Source of the DNA: DASUPK01 sp963833375
GTDB taxonomy: Bacteria > Actinomycetota > Thermoleophilia > Solirubrobacterales > 70-9
Direction of reading: 5' to 3'
NCBI GenBank assembly: GCA_963833375.1
Contig: CAWHXR010000001.1
Location: 868,001-932,000, forward strand
Length of the DNA: 64,000 nt
Made by a program: the position numbers and the translations under genes. Shown in pieces: positions 7,476 through 14,924 of the stretch; the first letter of the stretch is position 1; every line of letters starts with the position of its first letter. Below the pieces are notes generated by a model, which was given only the letters and a program-made list of their open reading frames with translations, ran no database searches and was not told the origin of the DNA.

Positions 7476-8432
7476 TTGAGCCCGCGCGAGACGATCGGCG
7501 TCGACCTGGGCGGGACCAAGATGCTGGTCGGCGTTGTCGACTCCGAGCAGAAGATCCACTTCGAGAGCAAGGAATCCTCGGTCGGGCTGAGCGAGGACCA
7601 TCTCGTCGAGAACCTGGGGGAGGAGCTGGAGAAGGCCAGGCGGGCGCGGCCGGACGTGCTCGCCGCCGGACTCGGCATCCCGGCGACGATCGACCACGAC
7701 CGCGGGGTCGCGATCCAGGCGGTCAACCTGGAGATCTCCGACGTGCCCCTGCGCGAGCTGATGGGGAAGCGGCTCGGGCTTCCGGTCTACGTCGACAACG
7801 ACGCGAACGTCGCCGCCCTCGCCGAATACCTCTTCGGCGCCGGCCGGGGCGCCCGGAACGTGGTCATGCTGACGATCGGCACCGGGATCGGGGGCGGGCT
7901 CATCCTCGGCGGCCAGATCTACCGGGGGTCGACCGGGGCCGGGGCGGAGCTGGGCCACATCGTGATCGAGGAGGACGGCCCCCGCTGCCAGGGCAACTGC
8001 CCCAACCATGGCTGCGTCGAGACGCTCGCCTCGGGCACCGCGATCGCCCGCGAGGGCAGGGCGGCCGCGGAGCGTGAGCCGGATTCCGCGCTCGGCCGGG
8101 CCCTCGCCCAGGGACCGATCCTCGGCAAGACCGTGACCGAGCTGGCCGCGAAGGGGGATGAGCTCGCGGTCGAGGTCGTGGCCAAGGCGGGCCGCCACCT
8201 CGGCGTCGCCCTGGCGAGTCTCGCCAACGTCTTCGATCCCGACGTGATCGTGATCGGGGGCGGCGTCTCCGCGGCCGGGGAGCTGCTGATCGGGCCGGCC
8301 CGCGAGGAGCTCGAGGCGCGCGCGCTTCGGCCGATGAACAAGATCCCCGTGAAGCTGGCCGAGCTGGGCCCCGACGCGGGCATGATCGGGGCCGCGGCGA
8401 TGGCCCTGATCGAGCTCGACAAGGAGGCCTGA
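7476..8432 (+). CDS. ROK family glucokinase
   Basis: The 318-residue cytoplasmic sugar kinase is of the ROK type. It has an N-terminal phosphate-binding loop VDLGGTKMLVGVVD, a sugar-binding region GAGAELGHIVI followed by E-E-D-G-P, and a Cys cluster CQGNCPNHGCVE. The cluster is a variant of the usual ROK zinc site (CxCGxxGCxE). LANVFDPDVIVIGGGVS is the second nucleotide-binding element. ROK kinases phosphorylate glucose or N-acyl hexosamines; glucose is the likeliest substrate by length and motifs. The start is TTG, the only start codon near the first conserved strand. A GH15 glucan hydrolase at 19.6 kb could supply glucose. Confidence 0.88.
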   Translation: MSPRETIGVDLGGTKMLVGVVDSEQKIHFESKESSVGLSEDHLVENLGEELEKARRARPDVLAAGLGIPATIDHDRGVAIQAVNLEISDVPLRELMGKRLGLPVYVDNDANVAALAEYLFGAGRGARNVVMLTIGTGIGGGLILGGQIYRGSTGAGAELGHIVIEEDGPRCQGNCPNHGCVETLASGTAIAREGRAAAEREPDSALGRALAQGPILGKTVTELAAKGDELAVEVVAKAGRHLGVALASLANVFDPDVIVIGGGVSAAGELLIGPAREELEARALRPMNKIPVKLAELGPDAGMIGAAAMALIELDKEA

Positions 8433-8434
8433 GT

Positions 8435-8518
8435 AGATGAGCGACCCCACGACCACGCACGCGTGGATGACGGCCGTTGGCCGCCCCCACGCGCACGGCG
8501 CCGTGAGGTCGCTCATCT
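8435..8518. promoter_or_regulatory. 84-nt near-continuous inverted repeat abutting the rsmI start
   Basis: The outer 12 bp arms AGATGAGCGACC / GGTCGCTCATCT are perfect. The inner halves (GCGTGG / CCACGC, CGGCC / GGCCG) continue the pairing with mismatches to a 3-nt apex. The hairpin fills the whole gap between the kinase stop and the rsmI ATG, and its 3' arm contains the only SD-like GAGG (8505-8508). It could therefore gate rsmI translation or act as an attenuator. Confidence 0.6.
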
Positions 8519-8520
8519 GA
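8437..8520 (+). CDS. Candidate 27-residue leader peptide upstream of rsmI
   Basis: An ATG at 8437 follows a strong AAGGAGG (8421-8427) at 9-nt spacing and opens a 27-codon frame (MSDPTTTHAW at the start, HGAVRSLI at the end). Its TGA overlaps the rsmI ATG as TGATG, so the two would be translationally coupled. The whole frame lies inside the 84-nt inverted repeat. Translating it would melt the hairpin and expose the rsmI start. The peptide resembles nothing I know and contains three His. Whether the peptide or only the act of translation matters is unknown; the frame could also be chance. Confidence 0.4.
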   Translation: MSDPTTTHAWMTAVGRPHAHGAVRSLI

Positions 8521-9341
8521 TGCCGGGCAAGCTCGTGGTCTGCCCGACCCCGATCGGGAACCTCGAGGACATCACCCTGCGGGCTCGCCGGGCGCTCAAC
8601 GAGGCCGACGTGATCGCCTGCGAGGACACGCGGAGGACCGGGCTGCTCCTGGAGCGGCTCGAGATCCAGGCGCTGAGGCTGATCTCCTACCACGAGGGCA
8701 ACGAGGCCGAGCGGGCCCGCGAGCTCGCCCAGCGGATCGAGCGCGGGGACAACGTCGCGCTGGTCTCCGACGCCGGCACGCCGGCGGTCTCGGACCCCGG
8801 CTTCCGCCTGATCAGGGCCTGCATCGACCGTGACCTGGACATCGAGGTGCTCCCGGGCCCGTCTGCGATCGTCACCGCGCTGGTCGCCTCGGGGCTTCCC
8901 ACGCATCGTTTCCGCTTCCAGGGCTTTCTGCCGAGGCGCACCGGCGAGCTCGAGCGGGTGCTCCAGTCCACCGAGACCCTGATCGCCTTCGAGTCGCCAC
9001 GGCGCCTGCCGGAGTCCCTGCGGGCCCTGGCCCAGCTGGCCCCGGACCGCCCGGCCGCCGTCTGCCGCGAGCTCACCAAGCTGCATGAGGAGATCGCGCG
9101 CGGGACCCTCGGCGAGCTCTCGCGTCGCTTCCGGGACGAGGCCCGCGGCGAGATCGTGGTGGTGATCGGTCCGGCGGCCGAGCGCGGGACCGCCGACATC
9201 GGCTTCGCCACCGACGCCTTGCGTGGCTTGATCCGGGCCGGCGCACGCCCGCGGGCGGCGGCCAGCGTCGTCTCGGCACTGACCGGAGTCCCGGCGAACG
9301 ATCTCTATCGCGGGATCACGGGGCGCGACCCCAGACGGTGA
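8520..9341 (+). CDS. rsmI: 16S rRNA (cytidine1402-2'-O)-methyltransferase RsmI
   Basis: The 273-residue SAM-dependent methyltransferase has the tetrapyrrole-methylase fold. It opens with LVVCPTPIGNLEDITLRA, then ADVIACEDTRRTGLLL, SYHEGNE, VALVSDAGTPAVSDPG, and EVLPGPSAIVTALVASGLPT, followed by the FQGFLPR segment typical of RsmI. It modifies the ribose of C1402 in the ribosomal decoding centre. The ATG at 8520 matches the family N-terminus; a GTG at 8463 in the same frame would add 19 unconserved residues encoded by the hairpin. It sits close to metG, tatD and ksgA, as in many actinobacteria. Translation may be controlled by the upstream hairpin and small ORF. Confidence 0.94.
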   Translation: MPGKLVVCPTPIGNLEDITLRARRALNEADVIACEDTRRTGLLLERLEIQALRLISYHEGNEAERARELAQRIERGDNVALVSDAGTPAVSDPGFRLIRACIDRDLDIEVLPGPSAIVTALVASGLPTHRFRFQGFLPRRTGELERVLQSTETLIAFESPRRLPESLRALAQLAPDRPAAVCRELTKLHEEIARGTLGELSRRFRDEARGEIVVVIGPAAERGTADIGFATDALRGLIRAGARPRAAASVVSALTGVPANDLYRGITGRDPRR

Positions 9342-9348
9342 GCAACCC

Positions 9349-9371
9349 GGCCTCGCCACCAGATCGCGGCC
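9349..9371. repeat. Dispersed intergenic repeat GGCTTCGCC-type, copy 1
   Basis: GGCCTCGCC at 9349 followed by GATCGCGGCC at 9362 matches, with few changes, segments at 19590-19612 and 58959-58979. All three lie just after a stop codon (within ~10 nt). Confidence 0.4.
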
Positions 9372-9397
9372 ACGAGCCGCCGCCAACCACACCGATC

Positions 9398-9420
9398 GGG
9401 TCGCGCTGTCGCGCGCCCTC
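9398..9420. repeat. 23-bp repeat shared with the AarF/UbiB gene
   Basis: The 23 bases here (central part TCGCGCTGTCGCGCG) are identical to 29035-29057. Here they are intergenic; at the other site they lie inside a coding region. Confidence 0.6.
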
Positions 9421-9426
9421 GCATCT

Positions 9427-9443
9427 CGGCGGCTTCGCCGCCG
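9427..9443. terminator. Hairpin CGGCGGC-TTC-GCCGCCG
   Basis: A perfect 7-bp stem with a TTC loop lies in the gap between convergent rsmI and the PQQ protein gene. It is a plausible bidirectional terminator without a U-tract. Confidence 0.4.
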
Positions 9444-9471
9444 CCCCCGAAGTAGTGCGGCGTGGTGGCGG

Positions 9472-10746
9472 CTAGCCCGCCAAGTTCCTGCTCTGCTTGA
9501 CGAAGCCGTGCACGGACCGGCCGTGGGCGGGGTGCAGCGAGTAGATCACCCGGTAGCCGGTCAGGTAGAGGCGCCTGCCGTCTGAGATGACCGGGTTATA
9601 GGCCCCGTCCCGCGCTTGGAAGACCGGCTTGCCGTCGGTGGCGCGGAACCCGAAGGTCTCGGTGGTCTTCAGGTCCCCGGCGTAGAAGACGTCGCCGATC
9701 ATGCTCCCCGCCCCCGACACCGGGCCCGCCGCGTACTGGGACCAGCGCTGGCTGCCGGTGCGGGCGTCGAGGGCGTAGACCGTGCCGTCGTAGGAGCCGA
9801 AGTAGACGGACGGCGGCGTGTCGCGGGTCTTGGCCGCCGTCGCTGCGCTGTAGACATAGCCGCCGGTTGAGGTGCTCCAGTCCGAGCTCCCGGTGTCCTC
9901 GTCCCAGGCGTGGAACCCGCCGCTCAGGTCCCCGGCGAAGACCCGGCCGAACGCGACGGCGGCTGTCCCGTAGATGCTGTCGCCGGCGCTCGCCTGCCAC
10001 TTCACCTGGCCGTTGCTCGCCCGCAGCGCGGTCATCCCGCCGCCGTAGTCGCCGACGAAGACGACCCCGCGGTCGTACGCGGGCGAGGCCTTGACCGCGC
10101 CGCCCACGGCGGCGCTCCAGAGCTCCTTGCCGGTGCGGGCATTGAGGGCGTAGACCGAGCCGCACTCGCAGCCGGCGATCACGGTCTTGCCGACCACCAG
10201 CGGAGTGGACTCGGTGCGCCCGGGGAGCGGATGCCGCCAGACGACCTTGCCGTTGCTCGCGTTCAGCGCCTGGACCTGGCCGGGCTCGAGGTTGGAGAGG
10301 TAGAGCCGGCCGTCGCCGTAGCTGGGGGCGGAGGCGTTCAACGTGGCGATGTCCCGGCGCCAGCGCGGCTTGCCGTTCCGGGTGTTGAGGGCGAACGCCT
10401 CGCCGTTGTTGTCGATCCCGTAGAGCGTGTCGCCGACGACGACCGGCGAGTACTCCATGAGGTGCCCGGCGTCGTAGCTCCAGGCCAGCTTGTAGGGGGG
10501 CTTGACGCGATCCGTCGGCAGGTATCGCGTGCGCGCCGCGTCGAAGCCGTAGGTCGGCCAATCCGTGGTCTGCGGTGGGCGTGGGTGGCTGGCGGTCGTG
10601 ACCGTCGACGTGGTCGGCTCCGGCGAGTTGCTCGGGCTGCGCAGCAGCAGCCAGCCGCCCGCGCCCACCACCGCGACGATGCCGAGCGTGCCGGCCGTGG
10701 TAGCGAGGCGGTACTTGGTCCACAGGGTTGTGAAGAGGCCGGCCAT
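9472..10746 (-). CDS. Membrane-anchored PQQ-like beta-propeller protein
   Basis: The 424-residue protein has one N-terminal transmembrane anchor (LGIVAVVGAGGWLLL at about 21-35). An extracellular eight-bladed propeller of PQQ/quinoprotein type follows, with repeated blades such as GDTLYGIDNNGEAFALNTRNG, GKTVIAGCECGSVYALNARTG and GSYDGTVYALDARTG. The AW-type docking motif recurs as KPRWRRD, KVVWRHP and KELWSAA. Such propellers are usually scaffolds (as in BamB) or sugar/alcohol dehydrogenases; no catalytic metal site or heme domain is visible, so a binding or scaffold role is more likely. Start placed at the ATG just before the anchor. A GTG-like extension to 10824 is less likely. It is convergent with rsmI. 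Confidence 0.8.
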   Translation of the reverse strand: MAGLFTTLWTKYRLATTAGTLGIVAVVGAGGWLLLRSPSNSPEPTTSTVTTASHPRPPQTTDWPTYGFDAARTRYLPTDRVKPPYKLAWSYDAGHLMEYSPVVVGDTLYGIDNNGEAFALNTRNGKPRWRRDIATLNASAPSYGDGRLYLSNLEPGQVQALNASNGKVVWRHPLPGRTESTPLVVGKTVIAGCECGSVYALNARTGKELWSAAVGGAVKASPAYDRGVVFVGDYGGGMTALRASNGQVKWQASAGDSIYGTAAVAFGRVFAGDLSGGFHAWDEDTGSSDWSTSTGGYVYSAATAAKTRDTPPSVYFGSYDGTVYALDARTGSQRWSQYAAGPVSGAGSMIGDVFYAGDLKTTETFGFRATDGKPVFQARDGAYNPVISDGRRLYLTGYRVIYSLHPAHGRSVHGFVKQSRNLAG

Positions 10747-10868
10747 GCGCGAATGGTCGAGGGTTCGATGAAAGAAGACCCGTCTAATGCCCGGTTCAAG
10801 CGAGGGGCTAACCGCCGGGCGCATCCGCCGCGCGACCGCGGGCGGCGCTACCTTGGTGTCGAAGCGAG

Positions 10869-11141
10869 ATGGCCAAGCGCGAGCCCCGCATGGTTTCGCT
10901 CGGCTATGGGAAGTTCGCCCGAGCGGATCGAATCTACGCCCTCGTCCCCCTGGACCCGAAGGATCGCGGGGAGGGTCGCCGGACCTACGTCCACGTCGAC
11001 GACATGTCCGAGCCGATCGTCGCGTCTCGCTCCGAGCGCGCGATCCTCGCCGACGTCGAGGACGCCCTGACCGAGGCGGCCGGCATCCCCCGGCGCCGCC
11101 GCAGCCGCGGCGGCTCGAAGGGCCAGGAGAAGCTCCTCTAG
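10869..11141 (+). CDS. Small RemA/DUF370-like protein
   Basis: The 90-residue protein has a core that can be laid on the RemA/DUF370 family: MVSLGYGKFARADRIYALVP corresponds to the family's IGFGN-V-ANRI-IV-P strand-helix, and IVASRSERAILADVEDAL corresponds to the conserved T-DS-HVILS-V-E segment. RemA proteins are small DNA-binding matrix or osmoprotection regulators that oligomerise into rings. Here the central region is shorter, and a basic tail (PRRRRSRGGSKGQEK) is added, consistent with nucleic-acid binding. The gene lies 13 nt before metG and may be cotranscribed. The family call is from memory of the pattern and is moderate. Confidence 0.55.
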   Translation: MAKREPRMVSLGYGKFARADRIYALVPLDPKDRGEGRRTYVHVDDMSEPIVASRSERAILADVEDALTEAAGIPRRRRSRGGSKGQEKLL

Positions 11142-11154
11142 GCTCAGAGGCCTA

Positions 11155-12654
11155 GTGAGCTTCTACGTCACCACCCCGATCTACTACGTCAACGGTGAGC
11201 CCCATCTCGGTCACGCCTACTCGACGATCGCCGCGGACATCCTCGCCCGCCACCACCGCCAGCGCGGGGAGAACGTCTTCTTCCTGACCGGGACGGACGA
11301 GCACGGCGAGCCCGTGGCCCAGCAGGCGGAGGCCGAGGGGGTCACGCCCCGTGAGCTCGGCGACCGGCTCGCGCCCCGCTTCAAGGAGATGGCGGCCAAG
11401 ATCAACGCCTCCAACGACTTCTTCATCCGGACAACCGACCAGGGCCACATCGACCGGGTCCAGGAGATCGTCCAGCGGGTCCACGACAACGGGCACGTCT
11501 ACGAGGGCATGTACGAGGGCTGGTACTGCCCTCGCTGCGCCGACTTCAAGACCGAGGCGGAGATCGGTCCAGACAACACCTGCCCGATCCACAAGATCCC
11601 ACTCACTCGCGAGGAGCAGAAGAACTGGTTCTTTGCGCTCTCCTCGTTTCAGGACGACCTCGAGCGGCTCTACGAGGAGCGCCCCGACTTCGTCGTGCCG
11701 TCGTTCCGGCGCAACGAGGCGCTCTCCTTCATCAAGCAGGGGCTCCAGGACGTCTCGCTCTCGCGGCCGACCCTGAAGTGGGGGGTGCCGGTCCCCTGGG
11801 ACACCGACCAGGTGATCTACGTCTGGTTCGACGCGCTGCTCAACTACTACACGGCCCTCGGGTATGGGGTGAAGGGCAAGGACGTCACCGAGGAGTTCTG
11901 GCCGCCCTTCCACATCCTCGCCAAGGACATCCTCAAGTTCCACGCCGTCTACTGGCCGGCGTTCCTGATGGCCGCCGAGATCGAGGTCCCGCGGCGGATG
12001 TTCATCCACGGCTTCCTCCTGATGGAGGGGCACAAGATGTCCAAGTCACTCGGCAACGTGCTCGATCCCGACGAGGTGATCGCCAAGTTCGGTGCGGACG
12101 CGCTGCGCTTCTACTGCTTCCGCGATGTCTCCTTCGGCCAGGACGGCCAGATCTCGCCCGCGGGATTCGAGTCGCGCTACGAGACCGAGCTGGCCGATCA
12201 GTACGGGAACCTCGCCAACCGGGTGCTCTCGATGATTGGCCGCTACCGCGACGGCACCGTCCCCGAGGCAGAGGCCGAGGCGGAGCTCGCCCGGGACTTC
12301 GAGGGCGCGCCCGACCGGGTGCGGGCACTGCTCGACGAGGCAGAGCTGACCCAGGCCCTGGAGGAGGTCTGGAAGCTCGTGCGCCGGCTCAACCAGTACG
12401 TGGAGGAGACGAGGCCCTGGGAGCTGGCGAAGGACGATTCGGCGTCAGGGCGGCTGGACGCCGTCCTCTACGGGCTCGCCGAGGGGCTCAGGGTGACCAC
12501 TCTGCTGGTCCACGGCTACATGCCCGAGACGACGGGCCGCCTGCTCGAGGCGCTGGGGGAGCCGGGCCGGGAGCTGGCCGAGTTCGGCTCCCGCGGCGGC
12601 GGCCAGGTTCTGGGCGAGCTGGATCCGCTCTTCCCCAAGCTCCAGGTCGCCTAG
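11155..12654 (+). CDS. metG: Methionyl-tRNA synthetase
   Basis: The 499-residue class I synthetase charges both initiator and elongator tRNA-Met. The N-terminus has TTPIYYVNGEPHLGHAYSTI with the HLGH (HIGH) signature at residues 17-20. The zinc knuckle is WYCPRCADFK followed by CPIH, and the KMSKS signature is at about residue 294. The helical anticodon domain follows, with the N-x-W-type LNQYVEETRPWELAK. There is no C-terminal EMAP/Trbp111 domain, so this is the short form. GTG start, preceded by TAGGCT 10 nt upstream. Part of the rsmI-metG-tatD-ksgA-ispE neighbourhood. Confidence 0.96.
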   Translation: MSFYVTTPIYYVNGEPHLGHAYSTIAADILARHHRQRGENVFFLTGTDEHGEPVAQQAEAEGVTPRELGDRLAPRFKEMAAKINASNDFFIRTTDQGHIDRVQEIVQRVHDNGHVYEGMYEGWYCPRCADFKTEAEIGPDNTCPIHKIPLTREEQKNWFFALSSFQDDLERLYEERPDFVVPSFRRNEALSFIKQGLQDVSLSRPTLKWGVPVPWDTDQVIYVWFDALLNYYTALGYGVKGKDVTEEFWPPFHILAKDILKFHAVYWPAFLMAAEIEVPRRMFIHGFLLMEGHKMSKSLGNVLDPDEVIAKFGADALRFYCFRDVSFGQDGQISPAGFESRYETELADQYGNLANRVLSMIGRYRDGTVPEAEAEAELARDFEGAPDRVRALLDEAELTQALEEVWKLVRRLNQYVEETRPWELAKDDSASGRLDAVLYGLAEGLRVTTLLVHGYMPETTGRLLEALGEPGRELAEFGSRGGGQVLGELDPLFPKLQVA

Positions 12655-12674
12655 GCCGGCCGAATCCCGAGTGC

Positions 12675-12680
12675 TAGGGT
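12675..12680 (+). promoter_or_regulatory. -10 hexamer TAGGGT before the secreted-protein gene
   Basis: TAGGGT lies about 37 nt before the ATG at 12718, which has its own AGGGAGGAAG ribosome binding site. This is an ordinary leadered transcript, in contrast to the leaderless genes nearby. Confidence 0.35.
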
Positions 12681-12717
12681 GGCGCTCGTAACCCGGAACG
12701 ACTCAGGGAGGAAGTTG

Positions 12718-13146
12718 ATGAGCAGGATGTCTCGCATTGGGAGGATCGCGACCGTGCTGGCAGTGGCCGGCGCACTGCTTCTGCCGGCCTCCAGCGCGGT
12801 TGCGGGCGGCCCAACCGCCAGCAAGTCGGGCGCCCTCATCAACTACCTGACCGCCGGGAAACTCAAGATCGGCAAGCGGATCACCATCCCCTTCCAGTGC
12901 GCGGTGACCTGCGACGTGGTCTCCACGGTCACGCTCAAGGGACCGGGCATCCACCTCTCGGACAGCGAGACGGGGACGCTCCAGGGGGGCGTGCCGAGCG
13001 GTCACTTCATCAAGCCGAACGGCCCGCTGCTCAGGGCGATGAAGGCATCGCCCGGCAGGTTCAAGCTGGTGAGCAGCGTCAACGCCACGGATCCGGCCAC
13101 CGGTGCGACCGACGCGATCTCCCACGCCTTCAGGCTGAAGAGGTAG
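12718..13146 (+). CDS. Small secreted protein of unknown function
   Basis: The 142-residue protein has a typical Sec signal peptide: basic MSRMSRIGRI, hydrophobic ATVLAVAGALLLP, cleavage near SSAVAGG. The mature part contains a single C-x3-C (CAVTC) that may form a disulfide, then a small beta-rich domain with VVSTVTLKGPGIHLSD and a C-terminal AISHAFRLKR. I recognise no family; similar short secreted proteins are common in Thermoleophilia. Start placed at the ATG behind AGGGAGGAAG (12704-12713). It lies between metG and a secreted serine protease on the same strand. Confidence 0.65.
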   Translation: MSRMSRIGRIATVLAVAGALLLPASSAVAGGPTASKSGALINYLTAGKLKIGKRITIPFQCAVTCDVVSTVTLKGPGIHLSDSETGTLQGGVPSGHFIKPNGPLLRAMKASPGRFKLVSSVNATDPATGATDAISHAFRLKR

Positions 13147-13262
13147 AGATCAGAGCAGATCGGGCAGCCGCGCCGAGTCGCGCGGGCAGGCCTGCGATGC
13201 GATTCTGGTCATCTCCGGTACGTCTACGGAGAAATGACGATGTCCCCTGGGGCGACGGGTCC

Positions 13263-13268
13263 TACCCT
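13263..13268 (+). promoter_or_regulatory. -10 hexamer TACCCT, leaderless start of the protease gene
   Basis: TACCCT is 7 nt before the ATG at 13276. This supports that start over the in-frame ATGs at 13234 and 13240. Confidence 0.4.
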
Positions 13269-13275
13269 CTCCCCG

Positions 13276-14124
13276 ATGCTCTCTCGGATAGCCAGGGTGG
13301 GAGCCGCCGTCCTCTGCACCGCGGGCCTGATCGGTTTGCTCGCCGCCGGTTCGGCCGCCGCCAAGCCGCGCGCGAGCTCGAGCGTGATCGGCGGCACCCC
13401 CGCGAGCCTGCAGCAGTGGGGGTTCGCGGTCGCCGTGCTCACGCCGACGACCCTCTGTACCGGCACCGTCGTCTCGCCGACCCGAGTGCTCACCGCGGGA
13501 CACTGCGTCGGCAACCCGCTGACGATGACCGTGCGGGCCAACTCGACCTCGGCGTTCACCGGTGGCGAGGCGCTCGCCGTCGCCTCGGTGGCCTTCGCAC
13601 CAGGCTTCGCGCACGGCTTCGACAGCGACCTCGCGATCCTCACGCTCAAGACCCCGACCTCGGCTCCCGCGATCCAGCCGGCCAGCGCGGCCGAGGATGC
13701 CACCTACACGCAGCCGGGCGCGCCGCTCTCCGTCGCCGGCTTCGGCAACCGGAACCCCCTGATCGTCGGCAAGCAGAAGATCGGCCTGCTGACGGCGGTC
13801 AACGTCACCTCGCGGTTCTGCCCGCTGCCGCCATGGGCGATCTGCGACGCGGGGCACCGGGTGGGCGTCGCGTTCCGCAAGATCAAGCGGAGGATCAGGC
13901 GCCACCCCGTGATGAGGTCCATCTGCTCCGGCGACAGCGGGGGGCCGCTTGTCGCGAACACCCCCGAGGGCCCGCGGCTGGTGGGCACGGCGGAGGCGAG
14001 CACCGCGCCCCCATCCAAGGGGAACCCGTTCTTCTTCGTGCTCTGCGGGCTCAAGGGCTACCCGTCGGTGCACACGAGGACCTACCTCTACAAGGACTTC
14101 ATCGAGGCGAACCTGGGCCCCTGA
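13276..14124 (+). CDS. Secreted trypsin-like serine protease (S1 family)
   Basis: The 282-residue protein has a signal peptide (MLSRIARVGAAVLCTAGLIG, cleavage near AAAKP). SSVIGGTPASLQQWGF is the S1 activation-site equivalent (IGG). The catalytic triad is complete: His in VLTAGHCVG, Asp in FDSDLAILTL, Ser in CSGDSGGPLV. The GDSGGPL block and an extra Cys pair suit an extracellular enzyme. An unusual basic insert (RKIKRRIRRHPVMRS) precedes the active-site Ser and may be a processing or binding loop. Start uncertain: 13240 has an SD-like GGAG at 8 nt, while 13276 has a leaderless-type TACCCT. Role: probably extracellular protein degradation. Confidence 0.88.
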   Translation: MLSRIARVGAAVLCTAGLIGLLAAGSAAAKPRASSSVIGGTPASLQQWGFAVAVLTPTTLCTGTVVSPTRVLTAGHCVGNPLTMTVRANSTSAFTGGEALAVASVAFAPGFAHGFDSDLAILTLKTPTSAPAIQPASAAEDATYTQPGAPLSVAGFGNRNPLIVGKQKIGLLTAVNVTSRFCPLPPWAICDAGHRVGVAFRKIKRRIRRHPVMRSICSGDSGGPLVANTPEGPRLVGTAEASTAPPSKGNPFFFVLCGLKGYPSVHTRTYLYKDFIEANLGP

Positions 14125-14141
14125 TCTCGAGGGCCCCCGCT

Positions 14142-14147
14142 TAGACT
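14142..14147 (+). promoter_or_regulatory. -10 hexamer TAGACT, leaderless start of tatD
   Basis: TAGACT is 6 nt before the GTG at 14154, with no Shine-Dalgarno sequence. Confidence 0.5.
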
Positions 14148-14153
14148 CGCGGC

Positions 14154-14924
14154 GTGGTCGATACCCACGCGCACCTCGGGCTCTGCGAGCCGGCGGAGGC
14201 CGAGCTGGTCGGATCGGCCCGTGACGCTGGGGTCGATCGCATCCTGACCGTCGGCCTCGGCGCGGACACGAACCCGGACGCAGTGCGCGCCGCGCGGGAG
14301 AACGATTCGGTCTTCGCGTCGGTCGGCCGCCACCCGAACAGCGCGGACGGCTTCGACGCCGCCGCCGCCGAGGCGATCGAGGAGCTCTGCTCTGCGCCCG
14401 AGGTGGTCGCCGTGGGCGAGACCGGGCTCGACTTCTATCGAGCCCGGGCCAATCCCGAGGACCAGCGTCGCGCCTTCTCCGCGCAGATCGAGATCGCACG
14501 GCGAACCGGAAACGCCGTGGTCATCCACCTGCGGGACGCGGAGGGCTCCGATCGGGCGGTCTCGGAGGCTTTTGCCACGCTCGCGGATCAGGGCGAGGGC
14601 GTCCCGGTGATCCTGCACTGCTTCTCCGCCGGGCCGCGCTGGGCCGAGCGGGCCGCCGAGCTCGGCTGGTACTGCTCCTTCGCGGGCAACCTCACCTATC
14701 CGAAGGCCGAGACCATCAGAGAGGCGGCGGCGGTCGTGCCGGAGGAGCGGCTGCTGGTCGAGACCGACTCGCCCTTCCTCGCGCCCCAGTCCGTGCGGGG
14801 GAAGCCGAACCAGCCCGCCAACGTGGTGGCGACGGCCGAGCGGCTCGCCGAGGTCCGCGGCGTCCCGTACGGTGAGCTCGAACGAACCGTGGAGGCGAAC
14901 GCCGCGAGAGTCTTCGGGTGGTGA
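14154..14924 (+). CDS. tatD: TatD family metal-dependent deoxyribonuclease
   Basis: The 256-residue TIM-barrel hydrolase carries all expected metal ligands: HxH in VDTHAHLG, Glu in AVGETGLDFY, His in VVIHLRDA, His in ILHCFSAG and Asp in VETDSPFLAP. TatD enzymes are Mg-dependent 3'-5' exonucleases linked to DNA repair and fragmentation. The GTG start follows TAGACT by 6 nt, so the transcript is probably leaderless and begins an operon. The stop overlaps the rsmA start (GTG at 14918 lies within the last codons), and the series tatD-rsmA-ispE-DedA/PAP2 is joined by overlaps throughout. Confidence 0.93.
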   Translation: MVDTHAHLGLCEPAEAELVGSARDAGVDRILTVGLGADTNPDAVRAARENDSVFASVGRHPNSADGFDAAAAEAIEELCSAPEVVAVGETGLDFYRARANPEDQRRAFSAQIEIARRTGNAVVIHLRDAEGSDRAVSEAFATLADQGEGVPVILHCFSAGPRWAERAAELGWYCSFAGNLTYPKAETIREAAAVVPEERLLVETDSPFLAPQSVRGKPNQPANVVATAERLAEVRGVPYGELERTVEANAARVFGW

